Shown here: piece after piece, positions 32,187 through 43,356 of the stretch | Numbering within the stretch: the first letter of the stretch is position 1 | How the letters are laid out: every line of letters begins with the position of its first letter | Assembly (NCBI GenBank): GCA_022749755.1 | Contig: CM040444.1 | Coordinates: 2,737,795-2,801,794, forward strand | Direction of reading: 5' to 3' | From: Azadirachta indica | Taxonomy: Eukaryota; Streptophyta; Magnoliopsida; Sapindales; Meliaceae | DNA length: 64,000 nt | The notes under the pieces: model-generated | The model's database searches: none | What the model was told of the DNA's origin: nothing | Seen by the model: only the letters and a program-made list of their open reading frames with translations | Program-made: the position numbers and the translations under genes

Positions 32187-33137
32187 AATCTTGTTAACCT
32201 GAAAGAGATACATCTTCGTGATTCCAAGCAACTAACGAAACTCCCAGACCTCTCAAAGGCTCAAAATCTTCAGATGTTGATGTTAGGAGGCTGTTCAAGT
32301 TTGGTTGAGACACACTCATCTATTCAATTTTTGAATAAGCTCGTTATTTTTGATCTATCCTTCTGCAAAAGTCTAAAGAGTCTTCCAAGTTGCATTCGTT
32401 CGGAATCTCTTGCATATCTTTATGTTTCCGGATGCTCAAATTTGAAGGGGTTTCCAGAGATCTCATCTTATAATTTAAAAAGGTTAGGTTTAAGTGGAAC
32501 CGCAATAGAAGAACTACCCTCATCCATTGGGTGTCAACCAAAACTAGAAATATTGTATCTTTCGAATTGTTCAAGGCTTAAAGCTCTTCCAAGCAGTTTC
32601 TACAAGTTGAAATCTCTTGAAGATCTTGATCTCTCCGGCTGTTCAAATCTTCAGATATTGCCTGACGAGCTCACAAATTTAGAAGATTTGGAGCATCCAG
32701 AAGAATTACCATCATCCATTGTATGTCAGAAGGAACTTAATTATCTAAATTTCGGGAGATTCAAGGGTCGTGAGCAGAAAGCATTATCTTTACATGGCTT
32801 GCGCAATCTGTCTCTAAGTGATTGTGGCATCACGGAGTTACCTGAAAGTCTAGGCCAGTTATTCTCACTAGTGCATTTGTACATTGATAAAAACTACTTC
32901 GAGAGAATACCAGAAAGCATCATAAACCTTTCTAAATTGGAGAGACTCTATCCACGTTATTGCGAGAGACTTCGATCGTTGCCAAATCTTCCATGCAATC
33001 TACAATACATGGATGCATCTCATTGCACATCACTGGAAGTATCATCATGTTTATCAATTTTCAAACTTACGAGGTTATACGAGTATATTGTTGAGAGCTT
33101 TCACTTGTCAAATTGCTATAAATTGGATGGAAAGCAG
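32187..33137 (+). pseudogene. TNL exon 4: leucine-rich repeats (downstream of the stop)
   Basis: 317 open codons in frame with exon 3. It starts NLVNLKEIHLRDSKQLTKLP and contains repeats such as LMLGGCSSLVE, LYVSGCSNLKGFPEI, LGLSGTAIEELPSSIG, LYLSNCSRLKALPSSF, LDLSGCSNLQILPDEL and LSLSDCGITELPESLG. These are plant TNL-type LRRs that form the recognition solenoid. The end (SNCYKLDGKQ|gtatgc) is the usual LRR terminus. No other stop or frameshift is seen, so loss of constraint, if real, is recent. Confidence 0.9.
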
Positions 33138-33229
33138 GTATGCATACTTTTAACTCTCTCTGTTTTTTTTTAATAGAAAATAAGATTTTAAATTAATTAA
33201 TTAAAGTTAACAACATTTATGTGAAACAG

Positions 33230-33775
33230 AATTTTCGTGGTAGATTCATTTTCCCTGGAAGTGAAATTGGGGAGTCCTTTAATTATAAAAGTATAGGATC
33301 TCGTGTAACTGTGAACCTGCGACCGGTTGATTGGGATGAGTTCAAAAAAAAATTGCTTGGCTATGCTTTCTGCATTATTGTAGCAATAGATGAACATCGT
33401 TACAGTGATGATGGAGATTTTAGCCTGTGGTACGAGATGAAAGTCAAAACTGAAGATGGGGACTGGCATTTTGCCTTTGATGACTATCTGACTTTCGCTT
33501 TTGGGCCTTCTGGTCTTATGGATTCAGAGCACGTAGTTTTGGGGTACCAATTATTATCAAGATTGCTTCCCTACTCTTTTAGCAAATTTGGGTACATTAA
33601 CGAGTTTTCCGTTCAGTTCTATCCTAGAAAGGATTATGATGGCCAACGCCTAGACTGTTGCAAGTGGGTGAGAAAATGTGGAATCAATTTATTTTATGCA
33701 CAAGATTTGGAGGTAGAAGAACGACACCTGCACCCCAAAAGATTGAAATGTTCCACAAAAAACATTAGCAATTAA
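33230..33775 (+). pseudogene. TNL exon 5: post-LRR C-JID domain (downstream of the stop)
   Basis: 181 codons plus a TAA stop, in frame. RGRFIFPGSEIGESFNYKSI corresponds to the conserved PGSEIPEWF block of the C-terminal jelly-roll/Ig-like domain that contacts effectors in TNLs such as RPP1 and ROQ1. The usual W is Ser here. GYAFCIIVAID, HVVLGYQLLSR and KWVRKCGINLFYAQD are the other expected blocks. The last 25 residues are charged and variable. Confidence 0.88.
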
Positions 33776-33779
33776 AATT

Positions 33780-34097
33780 CATTGATGAATTCATAGTTTT
33801 TTCTTGTTTTGTATTTTTTTTTCTTCAATTCATTGAGGAAGAATCATACTAAATATTTTTGTATTATATTTAATTAATTTTACTAATTGACCAGTTTATT
33901 CACATTTTTGTCTATTTGAGCTTTGTAAATCAAAATCATATATAATTATGGTTCAAGATTATTTTCTTTTAAGTCTTTAATAAGTTTTCAGTATATGTAC
34001 ATGCCTTTAAAATTTTTCTAAACATTAGAGAAAATAATATCATTTTTATCATTATAAAAATTTTAATAAGCTAATAAATCGAATTGATAGAAGCTCG
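33780..34097. other. AT-rich stretch after the TNL gene
   Basis: Probably the 3' UTR and spacer; no gene or repeat seen. Confidence 0.4.
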
Positions 34098-34225
34098 TTG
34101 GGAAATTAAAGGCCCATAATCTCTCCAAAGTACAAAAGCTTATGAAATATAATAGTTGTAAAATTTAAATAATGGTAAAATAATAAACATGTAAAAATGC
34201 AAAATAAAGAACAGAATTTAATGAG
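34098..34225 (-). repeat. Copia LTR (3' LTR of the minus-strand relic)
   Basis: Its reverse complement (ttttgcatttttacatg, ttttacaactattatat, ctttaatttcccaa) matches the plus-strand LTR pieces at 38130-38226 and 39376-39515. The upstream border is approximate. Confidence 0.75.
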
Positions 34226-34889
34226 GTTCGGTGAAAATGTTAGCTACGTCATTGACCACTTCAATCACTTCACTGCCATCAAATTTAGAGAAATTACAGA
34301 ATTTAGGTACAATATATAAATAATTATAAATTGGTCAGATTAACATGTAAAACTTACAAAAAGAGTAAAGAAAGCTATAAATCTTATAAACTGAGGGATC
34401 TAAACAACAAATGTCAGGATAGGCCAAATGAAGAACACCAGCTTCTCTCTTCCTCGATCTTCTCTGATTTTGGGATGATGAATGAAGGAAATGGAACCTC
34501 TATTTACAGGATCCAATTTACCACAATCAATTTAACATCCACCATCTAACAACTAACCACCACCTAACAACTAATATTCACCTCCTAATATTACAAAGAA
34601 GTCAACAAAATGGTTTAACATTTAATGAAAATGAGTCACCTCAACAGATCTCCATCTTGACAAATTTTTAACTTTTATATATCTCTTATTCAATAGTGCC
34701 TTTAAATGCACCAATATTGATACCATATACACAAAATATTTAAAATTGCAGGATACTAATTAACTTTAAACAATATTGCTATTACTACCTTCATCATCGT
34801 ATTTGCGAGATAATTAGCAATTCTAATCTTTTGAAGCAATATTTCTCTTTCTTTGATTATCTCTCGTACAAAATGAAATCAAATGTTGA

Positions 34890-35189
34890 TGTGCTTTGTC
34901 TTACTATGATAGACTTGGTTTTTCGCCGAAATGGATAACATTTTGCCTATCACATTATACTCTAATATGTTTCTATATAACTGCCAAATCTTCAAGTTCA
35001 AAGCCAAATAGCTTCCTTAACAGCCTCTGTAGTTGCCATGCACTCTGCCTCTATAGCAGACAAAGCAACTGTAGACCATAGGGTAGACTTCCAACTTACT
35101 GGTGCTCGAGCAAGTATAAAAGCATAACCAGTAGTTGATGGACATTTGTCTAAATCATTAGCATAATCGGAATCAATGTATCTAACCAC
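34890..35189 (-). pseudogene. Copia RNase H fragment
   Basis: The minus strand reads VRYIDSDYANDLDKCPSTTG, then YAFILARAPVSWKSTLWSTV and ALSAIEAECMATTEAVKEAI. The catalytic Asp (DSDYA) and Glu (EAECM) are in place. After WL it continues with LFGFELEDLAVI and a degraded CDRQNVIHFGEKPS, where intact elements read CDSQSAIHLAKN. Confidence 0.85.
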
Positions 35190-35229
35190 GCATTGACCAA
35201 AGGTCTTATCCTGCTAAAATATCAAATCA

Positions 35230-36130
35230 ACCCTTATGGTATTTATGACATACTATAAAATCCATTTCACAACTTACCAATGTCCTTTTCCAAGATTGTG
35301 GATATACTTGCTCATAACTACAACTACTTGTGAAATGTCTAGCCTTGTACACACTATAGCATACATTAAGCTACCTACTGCATTTGAGTATGGAACCTTT
35401 GACATAAACTTCTTTCCATATTGGTACTTGGAGACCAGGATGAAATAAGCTTGAAATGACGAGCAAGTGGGATACTTACAGGTTTTGACTTTTCATCTAT
35501 GCCAAAACGTAGTAATACCAATTTTAGATATTCCTTCTAGGATAGACAAAGCTTGCCCTTCTTCTGATCCCTACATATTTCCATTCCAAGTATCTTTCTT
35601 GCTTTACTAAATCTTTCATTTCAAAATCTTTATTTAATTATGCTTTCAACATGTTGATCACTTCTTTATTCTTTGAAGTTATCAGCATATCATCCACGTA
35701 CAATAAGAGGTAGATGAAAGATCTATTTTGTAGCTTGCGCTAATACATACAATGATCAAAATTGATTTATGTGTACTTTTACTTTGCCATAAATTGATCA
35801 AATCGCTTGTACCATTGTCTCAGAAACTACTTTAGCCCGTACAACAACTTGTTTAGCTTACAAACTCAATTTTCTTAACCAACAACTTTAAAACCCTCTA
35901 GCTTAGTCACGTAGATTTTCACTTCTATATCACCATGTAAGAATGCCATCTTCACATCCAACTGAACTAGTTCAAAATCAAATTGTGCTACCAAAGCCAA
36001 CAATACACAGATGTAGGAATGCTTTCTGACTAGAGAAAATACTTCATTGTAATCAACTTCTTCCTTCTACGTATAGCATTTTCCTATCAATCTTGCTTTG
36101 CAACAAACCTCATTCTTACTAGGAAATCCA
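35230..36130 (-). pseudogene. Copia reverse transcriptase fragment
   Basis: Minus-strand blocks: IYLLLYVDDMLITSKNKEVI with the catalytic YVDD, and further along PYSNAVGSLMYAMVCTRLDI followed by SKYIHNLGKGHW. Upstream (about 35900-36130), MDVKMAFLHGDIEV-like text is recognisable. Stops interrupt it. Confidence 0.75.
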
Positions 36131-36479
36131 TCTTTCTTTGCAAATACCCATTTGCATCCAATTACCTTCTTGCCCTTTGGTAATTAAGCTAGCTCCTAAG
36201 TTTTATTCTTTTGAAGGGACTGCATTTCCTCATTCATGGCCAATTTCCACTTCTCTACTTTTGAACTGCTTCACAATAAGTACAAAGGATGTCAACATCT
36301 ACCACAGGAAATACATACCCCACCGTATCTCTTAAGTAAGTAGGATTTCTGATCTCTCGTTTTTCTTTACGAAATAAAATTGGTAAGTCAAGATTTGAAG
36401 GTCTTAAGTTGAAACTTTCTCTTATTGTTCTATCAGTACTTTTTCTTCTTCAGTATCTCAATTTGCCTCTAGAGTGCTT

Positions 36480-37970
36480 CTACCTACCAAATTAAATTTT
36501 GCTAGGCTCATCGTATTTACCTTAAGCTCTACCTGCTTTAAAGTATGCTCCACCTGTTGTGAGGTTTGCTTTACCTGTTACAAAGTATGCTTCGCCTGCT
36601 ATGAAGTACTATTAATCCTTTTCTAATCTTATGTTACCTTTATTAACATGGCAAATTCATCAAAGGTAACATCTCTGCTGAAAACAATCTTCCTTGACAT
36701 TGGACACCATAGATGATATCCTTTCACTCTTAAAATAATGCCTATCAATAAGGCTTTCTTTATTCTTGGATCTAATTTTGATTCTTTTACATGGTAGGAG
36801 GCAGGGGAACCAAAGAATCATAATCATTTACAAGTTTTCTCAACCATACTTCGAAGGTTGTTTTATCCCCAAACATAACTAATGTAAATGGTTAATGAGA
36901 TAACACGCATACGTAACAACTATAGCCCAAAACTATTTGCCCAACCCAACATTGGATAGTGTACAACGAACCTTCTTCACTAAGGTATGATTTATGCATT
37001 CAACCACCCATTTTATTGTGGTTTATCTCTAACTATGAAGTGATGAAGGATGCCTTCATTTTTGTAGACTTGGGAAAATGAGTCATTTCAAAACTCCATA
37101 CCGTTGTCTAATCAGAGTATTTTTTTTATTTTCCTTCTAGTATGATTCTCCATCATCTTCTTCTAAGTGATGAAAATTCTCAAAACTTTATCCTTTGTTT
37201 TTATGGTAGGTCCCCACATATCTTAGTGAATATAATCATAATACCTTTTGCATTATGAATTCTAGTATTAAATTCTCTCTCATTTGCTTCGCCAGAACAC
37301 ATTCTTCGTAGAAACTTAATTTGCCAACCTTCGCGCCTATCAACAAGCCTTGATTAGTCAATATTTGCAAAGCTTTCTCTCTTGCATGTTCTAAGCATAT
37401 ATGTCATAATCTTATTATCATCTCTGAATTTGCATCTTTATTTGTGAATACTGCAATTGTGCTAACAACTGTACTTCCTCAATAGTAATACAAATTACTT
37501 CTTCTGACTCTTTTCATCATCAAGAGTACTCTTTAGAAAACTTTTAAGTTCCCATCTCGCATTGTCATAATGAAACCTTTAGATTTTAAGGTTCGCAATG
37601 AAATGGGATTCTTCTCAAATTCTAGTATAGATTGAACTCATGTCAAGACTCTGGTTGAGCCATCATGATTCTTCAAGCAAATGGAGCTAATTCCACCTAC
37701 TTTACAAGTTTTATTGTTGGCCATGTAGACAATGCCACCATTAATTTCTTCAAAGTTGAAGAACTACTCCCTCCTAGGACTTATATGGAAAGAACATGTT
37801 GAATCAAACAACCATTTGTCAGGATGTGCTATTGACAAAAGACAAGACAATGCAAAATCTGAATTATCGTCATCACATTCAACTACACATGCATCTAATG
37901 CAACTTTATTTCTTTTCTTCATTTCAGGAAAAAATTTTTCTCCCAGTGTCCTTTCTCACGACAAAAAGCA
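36480..37970 (-). pseudogene. Copia gag zinc knuckle, protease and integrase remnants
   Basis: Near 37970-37900 the minus strand reads GDEYAFCREKGHWEKNFFPE, a CCHC knuckle partly kept. Near 37800, PDKWLFDSTCSFHIS is the protease active-site block with DSG changed to DST. VYMANNKTCKVGGI and LRTLKSKGFIMTMRDG follow. The integrase part is strongly broken, with only short matches. The whole block is dead. Confidence 0.7.
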
Positions 37971-37984
37971 TACTCATCTCCACT

Positions 37985-38125
37985 TTGGTGAATTTTAACT
38001 TTCATATATCTCTCATTCAATATTGCCTTCAAATGCACCAACATTGGTACCACACACCTAAAGGTGTTCAAAATTGCATGTTAATTATAAGTTTTAAACA
38101 ATGTTTAAATTGCTGTTACTACTTT
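37985..38125. repeat. Second copy of a 140 bp segment also present at 34660-34800
   Basis: tttaactttcatatatctct, ttcaatattgccttcaaatg, caccaacattgg and ttcaaaattgca match tttaacttttatatatctct, ttcaatagtgcctttaaatg and so on at 34660-34800, in the same orientation. In the first place it belongs to the 3' part of the minus-strand copia element. Here it lies between that element's gag end and a plus-strand LTR, showing a rearranged junction of two copies. Confidence 0.75.
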
Positions 38126-38129
38126 GGTC

Positions 38130-39515
38130 ATCATATATGTTATTTTGCCATCATTTTGAATTTTGAAACTATTATGTTTTATAAACTTTTGTATTTGAGG
38201 GAGATTATTAGACCTTTAATTTCCCAATAATTGGTATCAGAACCGAAAGTTCACCAGTGGTGGAAACGTGCATAAGAAAAATTTTGTGAAAAGAGTTACA
38301 ACTGCCAAAGAAGTCTAAATTTCAAGTAGGACAGCTATGACCCCTCCAATCATTTCTGGGATTTTTTCAAGTGTCCTATTAACATAAAGATTGGAATTCC
38401 ACTATGTAAGCATTTAAAATATAATATTAGAGATGGTAGAATTTATTTCAAATATTGTTTCATCTTTGAGATCGTCAGTAACATCTACCTCAATAAGACC
38501 AATAATGACAAATATAAAATTTAATGTAAAAAAGTTCAACGATAACAACAACTTCGGCATATGGCAATGTGAGGTGCCTAATGTTATTTTCTAATAGGAG
38601 CTAGACATTGCTCTTAAAGAAGTAAAGCTAGCTGACATGAACGAGAGAAAATGGGCAATGATTAATCGATTAACTTACGTTACAATTTAGTTGTGTCTCA
38701 CCAAGGAACAGACATATCCATTCATGAGCGAGACGTATGCACACAAGTTGTGGAAGGAGCTAGAAAATAAATTCGTGAAGAAAAGCAGTCAATGGAAACT
38801 CTACATGAAAACAAGGTTGTATCGATTTCAGCATGAACCAAGCACTATGACATCTAATCATATCAATAGATTCAATTTGTTGGTGACAAATCTATTGAAT
38901 TTGGATGAAAAATTAAAAGATGTTGAAAAGGCTTTGATATTTTTAGCTTCATTCGCAAATGAATATGATCATCTTATTACCACTTTGCTTTAGAAAAGGA
39001 AACTATAACATTCCATGAGGTTACTGCTGCTTTGAACTCTAGTGAAATAAGAAAGAAGAGTGAGCAAAAGTACAAAAATATAGTAGCACAGGCTCATATA
39101 GTCAAAGGTCGTGGTTAATCCCGAAATTAGTGAATATCAGAGGAAGAAGAGCAGAAGAAGAGAGAAGCTCATCTTCTTCATTTGGCCTTTCCTAGTGTTT
39201 GTCATTTAGGTCTCTCAATTTGTAAGATTTATAGATTATTTACTCTTTCGGTAAGTTTTACAAGTTATCTGACTAATTTATGGGTATTTTTGTGTATTGT
39301 ACTATAATTTCTCTCAATTTGATCCTTGTGAAGTGATTTAACTGCCTCAAGATGTAGGTAACATTTTTACCAAACCTCGTTAAAATGTGATGTTCTTCAT
39401 TTTGTATTTTTGCATATTTATTTTTTTTCCATCATTTGAATTTTGCAACTATTATATTTTATAAGTTTTTGTATTTTGGGAAAATTATTAGACCCTTAAT
39501 TTCCTAAGTGGTTTG
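38130..39515 (+). mobile_element. Deletion derivative of the same copia family, plus strand
   Basis: In order: a truncated 5' LTR (38130-38226), a well kept primer site ttggtatcagaaccg (38231-38245), a gag fragment (about 38515-38995), then a jump to the 3' region (39113-39375, matching the reverse complement of 34240-34450 and ending with GNIFTKPR) and a 3' LTR (39376-39515). Protease, integrase, RT and RNase H are deleted. Sharing of LTR and 3' region with the minus-strand relic places both in one family. Confidence 0.82.
38515..38995 (+). pseudogene. Copia gag fragment
   Basis: The frame contains FNVKKFNDNNNFGIW, then after stops LCLTKEQTYPFMSETYAHKL, WKELENKFVKKSSQWKLYMK, TRLYRFQHEPSTMTSNHINR and LKDVEKALIFLASFANEYDH. 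This is the copia capsid (UBN2-type gag) pattern with W-LE-F, L-Y-FKM and LL-SLP-YD-. It lies about 270 bases after the primer site, as expected. At least one stop breaks it. Confidence 0.8.
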
Positions 39516-40078
39516 AAGTCTTAATCAAAATTATAAAACGTTACCAATTGAGAGATTTAAATGATATTTGTCAGGTAGAATTTCTTGCGAAGAAGATGAC
39601 TCTTTTCTAGTTTTTTAGAATGATTCAAACAAGAGGTTTTTTAGGTCTGTCTATTTATTAAGAATGAATACATATTTTATTTACACATATTTCTCAGCTA
39701 CCCTTTATGAGATCTTTACAAATACATACACTTGCCAAAGGATAGTGGTTTTCATAATTTGGAAATGATGACAGAGTGATCTACCTACTAAAACCAAGCT
39801 GACTAGTTCCATCCTAGTCTATAAGATTTGGCCGCTTCTACTCTTACATCTTTTTCTACCATATTAATCTATCCCTTATTCATCTCAACCTTCCAAGTGG
39901 TTTTAATCAAATCATATTTTAATTAACACAGCAGTACATAGCTTAATTGTCCCATTATCTATCATAGGTCTTTATCATTTCACTTTTAATCCCAGACAAT
40001 GTAATAGATGAAACAGCCTATAACTTACAGATATTCATTTTCAATCCCATTAGAAAATTGCATTAATCATTTAACTAA
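39516..40078. other. Spacer without a gene
   Basis: No gene, repeat or element recognised between the copia derivative and the next TIR element. Confidence 0.4.
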
Positions 40079-40799
40079 GGAAAATTTCTCAAAATAGCCA
40101 TGTTTGAGGATGAATTTACTATAATAGTCTCATTAATAATTTTTTTATACCAAACTAACCTAAGACATAAAATTTGAACGAAAATACCCCTCAAATAGTC
40201 TTTATGCACAAAATATAATACTCTATGCTCGATAAAGTCAAGAAAATCAAGCGCTCGAAAATTAATGCGCACTTAACAAATACAACCAAATTTATGAAAA
40301 ACTCAACAAAGCCATGATTTTTGAGTGCTCAAAAATAATGGCTTTGTCAAGCAGGTCTAATAGAGGTGAAAATGCATTACTTTCAAACTTTGAAATTCAT
40401 GTTTAATTAGGAGCAAGACTTTCAAACTTTAGACTTCCAATCCCAAAGGCAAAATGCACGATTTTATTAGAAAATGTGGACTATTTGCTCATTTAATTAC
40501 TTAGATCCTTTGTGGCCAAAATTATTTGCTTATTTAATGACTTACATTATATGAAAAATTGCCCATTTCCCCCTCAGATTTGATCGAATTACCCATTGCC
40601 CCCTAATATTTTAAAATTATCCCCTTACATCCTTCTGTTAATTAGGATAATGGAAAATTTTAAATTTTAGACATAATTTACAATTATAGCCCTGCAATAA
40701 TAAAGCAATAGTTTAGAGGACTCACATTGCAAACACAAGACTCATCTATCAGACGTGGGCCCATATAATAGTATTTTTTGTGGTTTGGTGCAAAATTTA

Positions 40800-41245
40800 A
40801 AATAATTTGAGAAATATTTATTTTATTTTTATGTTAAGTGAGTATTTATGGAAATCATTATTATGTAAAGTAAACATATAATTATTTTATTTTTGTGTTA
40901 GGTAAAGACATAGTTATTATGCAAAGTAAAAAATTATTTCATTTTTATGTTCAGTACTTATGGAAATAATTATTATGTAAAATAAATAATTATTTTGTTT
41001 TTGTGTTAAAGTAAATATTTAAGGAAATCATTGTTGTGTAAAGTAAATAATTCCTTTATTTTTATGTTAAGTACTTATAGAAATAATTATTATATGAAGT
41101 AAATAATTATTTTGTTTTTTATGTAAAATAAGTTTTTATAGAAATAATTATGATATTAAGTAAATACTTATAGAAATAATTATTGTGTAAAATAAATACT
41201 TATTGTATAAAATAAATATTTATAGAAATAAATTTAAATAAAATT
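40800..41245 (+). repeat. AT-rich tandem repeat (about 60-65 bp units) in the nested element
   Basis: Six to seven degenerate units carry ggaaataattattatgtaaa, gtaaataattattttatttt and tgtgttaagta in order, with length variation. Low complexity makes unit borders uncertain. Confidence 0.7.
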
Positions 41246-41320
41246 GGTGAGCTCTGGCACTAATTAAAATTGATTTGTACGTTACTGTTACCGTTTGACT
41301 ATGGCAGGCCATCATACTAT

Positions 41321-41596
41321 CGCCGCTAGCCACCGTTCGATGCCAGTAACGAGCTCTAAATTCATCACCGTTAACATAATTAGATTCCAAATTTCTACAA
41401 GAACTTATATGTATTTTCGACAGATAAGCAATGGAAAAAGGGCCAAAAGTGGCCAAAATCATGACGGAGCCACCACTATTGCTTTTGTCTCAAAAATAAA
41501 TATAACATCAAATAGATTAATAAATTTGGAGTTCAATGATGTCAATTGTGATGAATGTAGAGCCCATTATTGATGGCAAACGGTGGCCTGCGGCGG
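41321..41596. repeat. Foldback (inverted repeat) core of the nested element
   Basis: The arm from 41321 (cgccgctagccaccgtt, gatgcca, gctctaaattcatcac, ttccaaattt, aagcaatgg) matches the reverse complement of the arm ending at 41596 (ccgccgcaggccaccgtt, gatg/gccatc, gctctacattcatcac, tccaaattta, aaagcaatag). Arms are about 115 bases with mismatches, and the loop is around 41438-41470. The segment is clearly richer in GC than its surroundings. A transcript would form a long imperfect hairpin. Confidence 0.72.
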
Positions 41597-43338
41597 TCTG
41601 ACGGTGGAAAGAGTTTTGACTCATTTAAGAAAGGGTTGATTGTGTTTGGTAATACATTTATTATTTTACCCTTAAAATTTAAAATTTTCCGTTATCCTAA
41701 TTAACAGAAGAATGTAACAGGGTAATTTTCAAAAATTAAGGGCACAACGAGCAATTCGATCAAAACTGAGGGAGGAAACGGGTAATTTTTCCATTATATG
41801 TGGTCAAAGTTACTTATACCTTTGATAACTTACATTATATTGGTTGAAAGTTAATGCAACTCAATATCATAATTACATATATGGTAGCAAAAAAAATTGT
41901 CTGAGCAATCAACAAGCACTATTGGGTATATGAAATAAATAAAGTATTGCAATCAATGTTACATTAACAATAACACTTCACAAATAAGAATTTCACAACA
42001 ATTAACTACCTCTTCATTATGAGGAGGTAGGGGTATTGTGCACAATGTCTTGGTGTTGTGTGCTTCTGGTTGCAAATCCCTACTTGGTGGATCACTGACA
42101 TCATTGCTAGCCTTAGAGGACAATATAAGTCCATGTACAAACTGTCTAAAAAGGTTGGCTGACAAGTAGAAGGAAAAGGAATTGTAGGTTGCTTGGGATC
42201 CTCTCAGACAACACATTAACTAGTAACATATAATAAGTGTATGCTGCACATTGATTGATAAGTAATAAAATCATTCATCCGCAAAAGTCCTAACACATCA
42301 CTATCTTTGACAATCTCCGCTGTAATAGCTCACCATGAATCACCAACTAATAAGAACTTTGCTTTTACGTTTATACTAAATTTAGCAGAATCTATCTCCA
42401 AGGTTATGTATATGCTTTGCAATAACTAATGATAGGTTATGAAGTGTTGTATGGTTAAAAATTCTGCCCTTCCACCAACGTATGTCTCAACACCATTCAC
42501 AACATTACCTGCAATCTCCTGTAGTAAACAAACGCGTAAACAAAACTCAAGTTTAAAACCTTTGCATTTCACCCATACAGCATTTTTTCGCCCTGAGATT
42601 ATAAATTTAAAGTTTAAAAGTTTTGCCTCTAAATTAAGCATAAAGTTCAAAGTTTGAAAGTAATACATTTTTGCCCTTATTAGGTGTGCTCGATAGAGCC
42701 TTCTTTGTTAAGTGCTTGAAAATCATAGCTTTCTCGAGTTTTCTAAAAACTTGGTTTCATTTGTCAAGCACAATTTAATTTTTAAGCACTCAATTTTCAT
42801 GACTTTGTCTAGCACAAAGTTTTATGTTTTATGCATAAAGGTTAGTTAAGGGGCATTTTGTCCGAATTGTAAGTCTTAGACTAATTTGGTGCAAAAATTA
42901 TTAAAAGGATTGTTTTGTTTCCTCTTCTGAAAGCTGCTTAAAATAGTTTTTTAAATGAGTGTCCTAAAATTTTAATTAAACCACACTAGCAAGTTTCAAA
43001 TGCACAAACATTCATCTCCCTTGCAATTTATAACCACATTAAACCCAATTTTGAAGACTTAATAGATTGTGCAAAATTACTACATAATATAAACTTAGAA
43101 ATGAAGAGCTACTAAGACACGCATTGAGATTTATCTCAAACACCACAAGTGGCAATAGTAAAATAATCAATGCAAATACATTAATTAGCTTAAATTTGAA
43201 CTTACAAACTATATTGATGCCCATTTTAACTGTATATCAATACCACATTAATCTGAAATTAACTTTTTTTTTGGCAAAAATAGGTAACATCCAAATTCCT
43301 ATACTATTAACTGAAATATTTTTACATTGCACAAGCAA

Positions 43339-43356
43339 TATATATATATATATATC
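43339..43356. repeat. (AT)n microsatellite
   Basis: A run of AT dinucleotides in noncoding DNA. Confidence 0.85.

Larger units (their letters stand above)
29734..33775 (+). pseudogene. TIR-NBS-LRR (TNL) disease resistance gene with one in-frame stop
   Basis: Five exons with GT-AG introns: 29734-30230 (TIR), 30364-31453 (NB-ARC), 31761-32105 (first LRRs), 32187-33137 (LRRs) and 33230-33775 (C-terminal jelly-roll, C-JID). Phases join cleanly over 1,142 codons, normal for a TNL, except for TAA at 31815-31817 (codon 548). The start chosen is ATG at 29734 (MSSFSSSS). TNLs are intracellular receptors: the LRR and C-JID recognise pathogen effectors, the NB-ARC oligomerises on ATP binding, and the TIR cleaves NAD+ to make signals for EDS1. 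As read, the product would be a 547-residue TIR-NB-ARC protein without LRRs. Truncated TN proteins exist in plants and can act in defence, so the locus may be a recent pseudogene, a TN gene, or carry a sequencing error. Everything past the stop remains open. Confidence 0.93.
34098..37965 (-). mobile_element. Decayed Ty1/copia retrotransposon, minus strand
   Basis: On the minus strand the order is gag zinc knuckle (CREKGHW, near 37945), protease (WLFDSTCSFHIS, where family members have DSG), integrase (37700-36500), RT with YVDDMLITS (near 35695), RNase H (35189-34900), a 3' region ending VVNDVANIFTEPH (near 34230) and a reversed LTR (34225-34098). The order is copia (IN before RT). Many stops make it non-functional. 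The same LTR and 3' region recur in a plus-strand deletion derivative at 38130-39515. Confidence 0.82.
40553..41791. mobile_element. Nested 1.24 kb TIR element with perfect 8 bp TSD
   Basis: The ends are gaaaaattgcccatttcc and, reversed, gaaaaattacccgtttcc. Inverted similarity runs for about 119 bases (gatcgaatt, ttctgttaattaggataa, ggaaaattttaaatttta). Flanks cattatat (40545-40552 and 41792-41799) are identical. Eight bases fit hAT, but the following g makes nine bases possible on one reading, and the ends look like MULEs, so the superfamily is open. It contains an AT-rich tandem repeat and a 280-base foldback, with no transposase. Confidence 0.85.
40079..42953. mobile_element. Long-TIR Mutator-like element, about 2.9 kb
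   Basis: The left end starts ggaaaatttctcaaaatagc. The reverse complement of the right end matches over about 400 bases with gaps: attaataattttt, accaaactaacctaagac, aaaataccccttaa, ctttatgcataaaa, gaaaattgagtgctc, and further in tgtattactttcaaacttt. Long terminal inverted repeats with a GGAAAATT start suggest a Mutator-like element. The last 30 bases at the right are diverged, so that border is approximate and I could not identify a target duplication. No transposase is present. A second TIR element lies inside. Confidence 0.68.
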
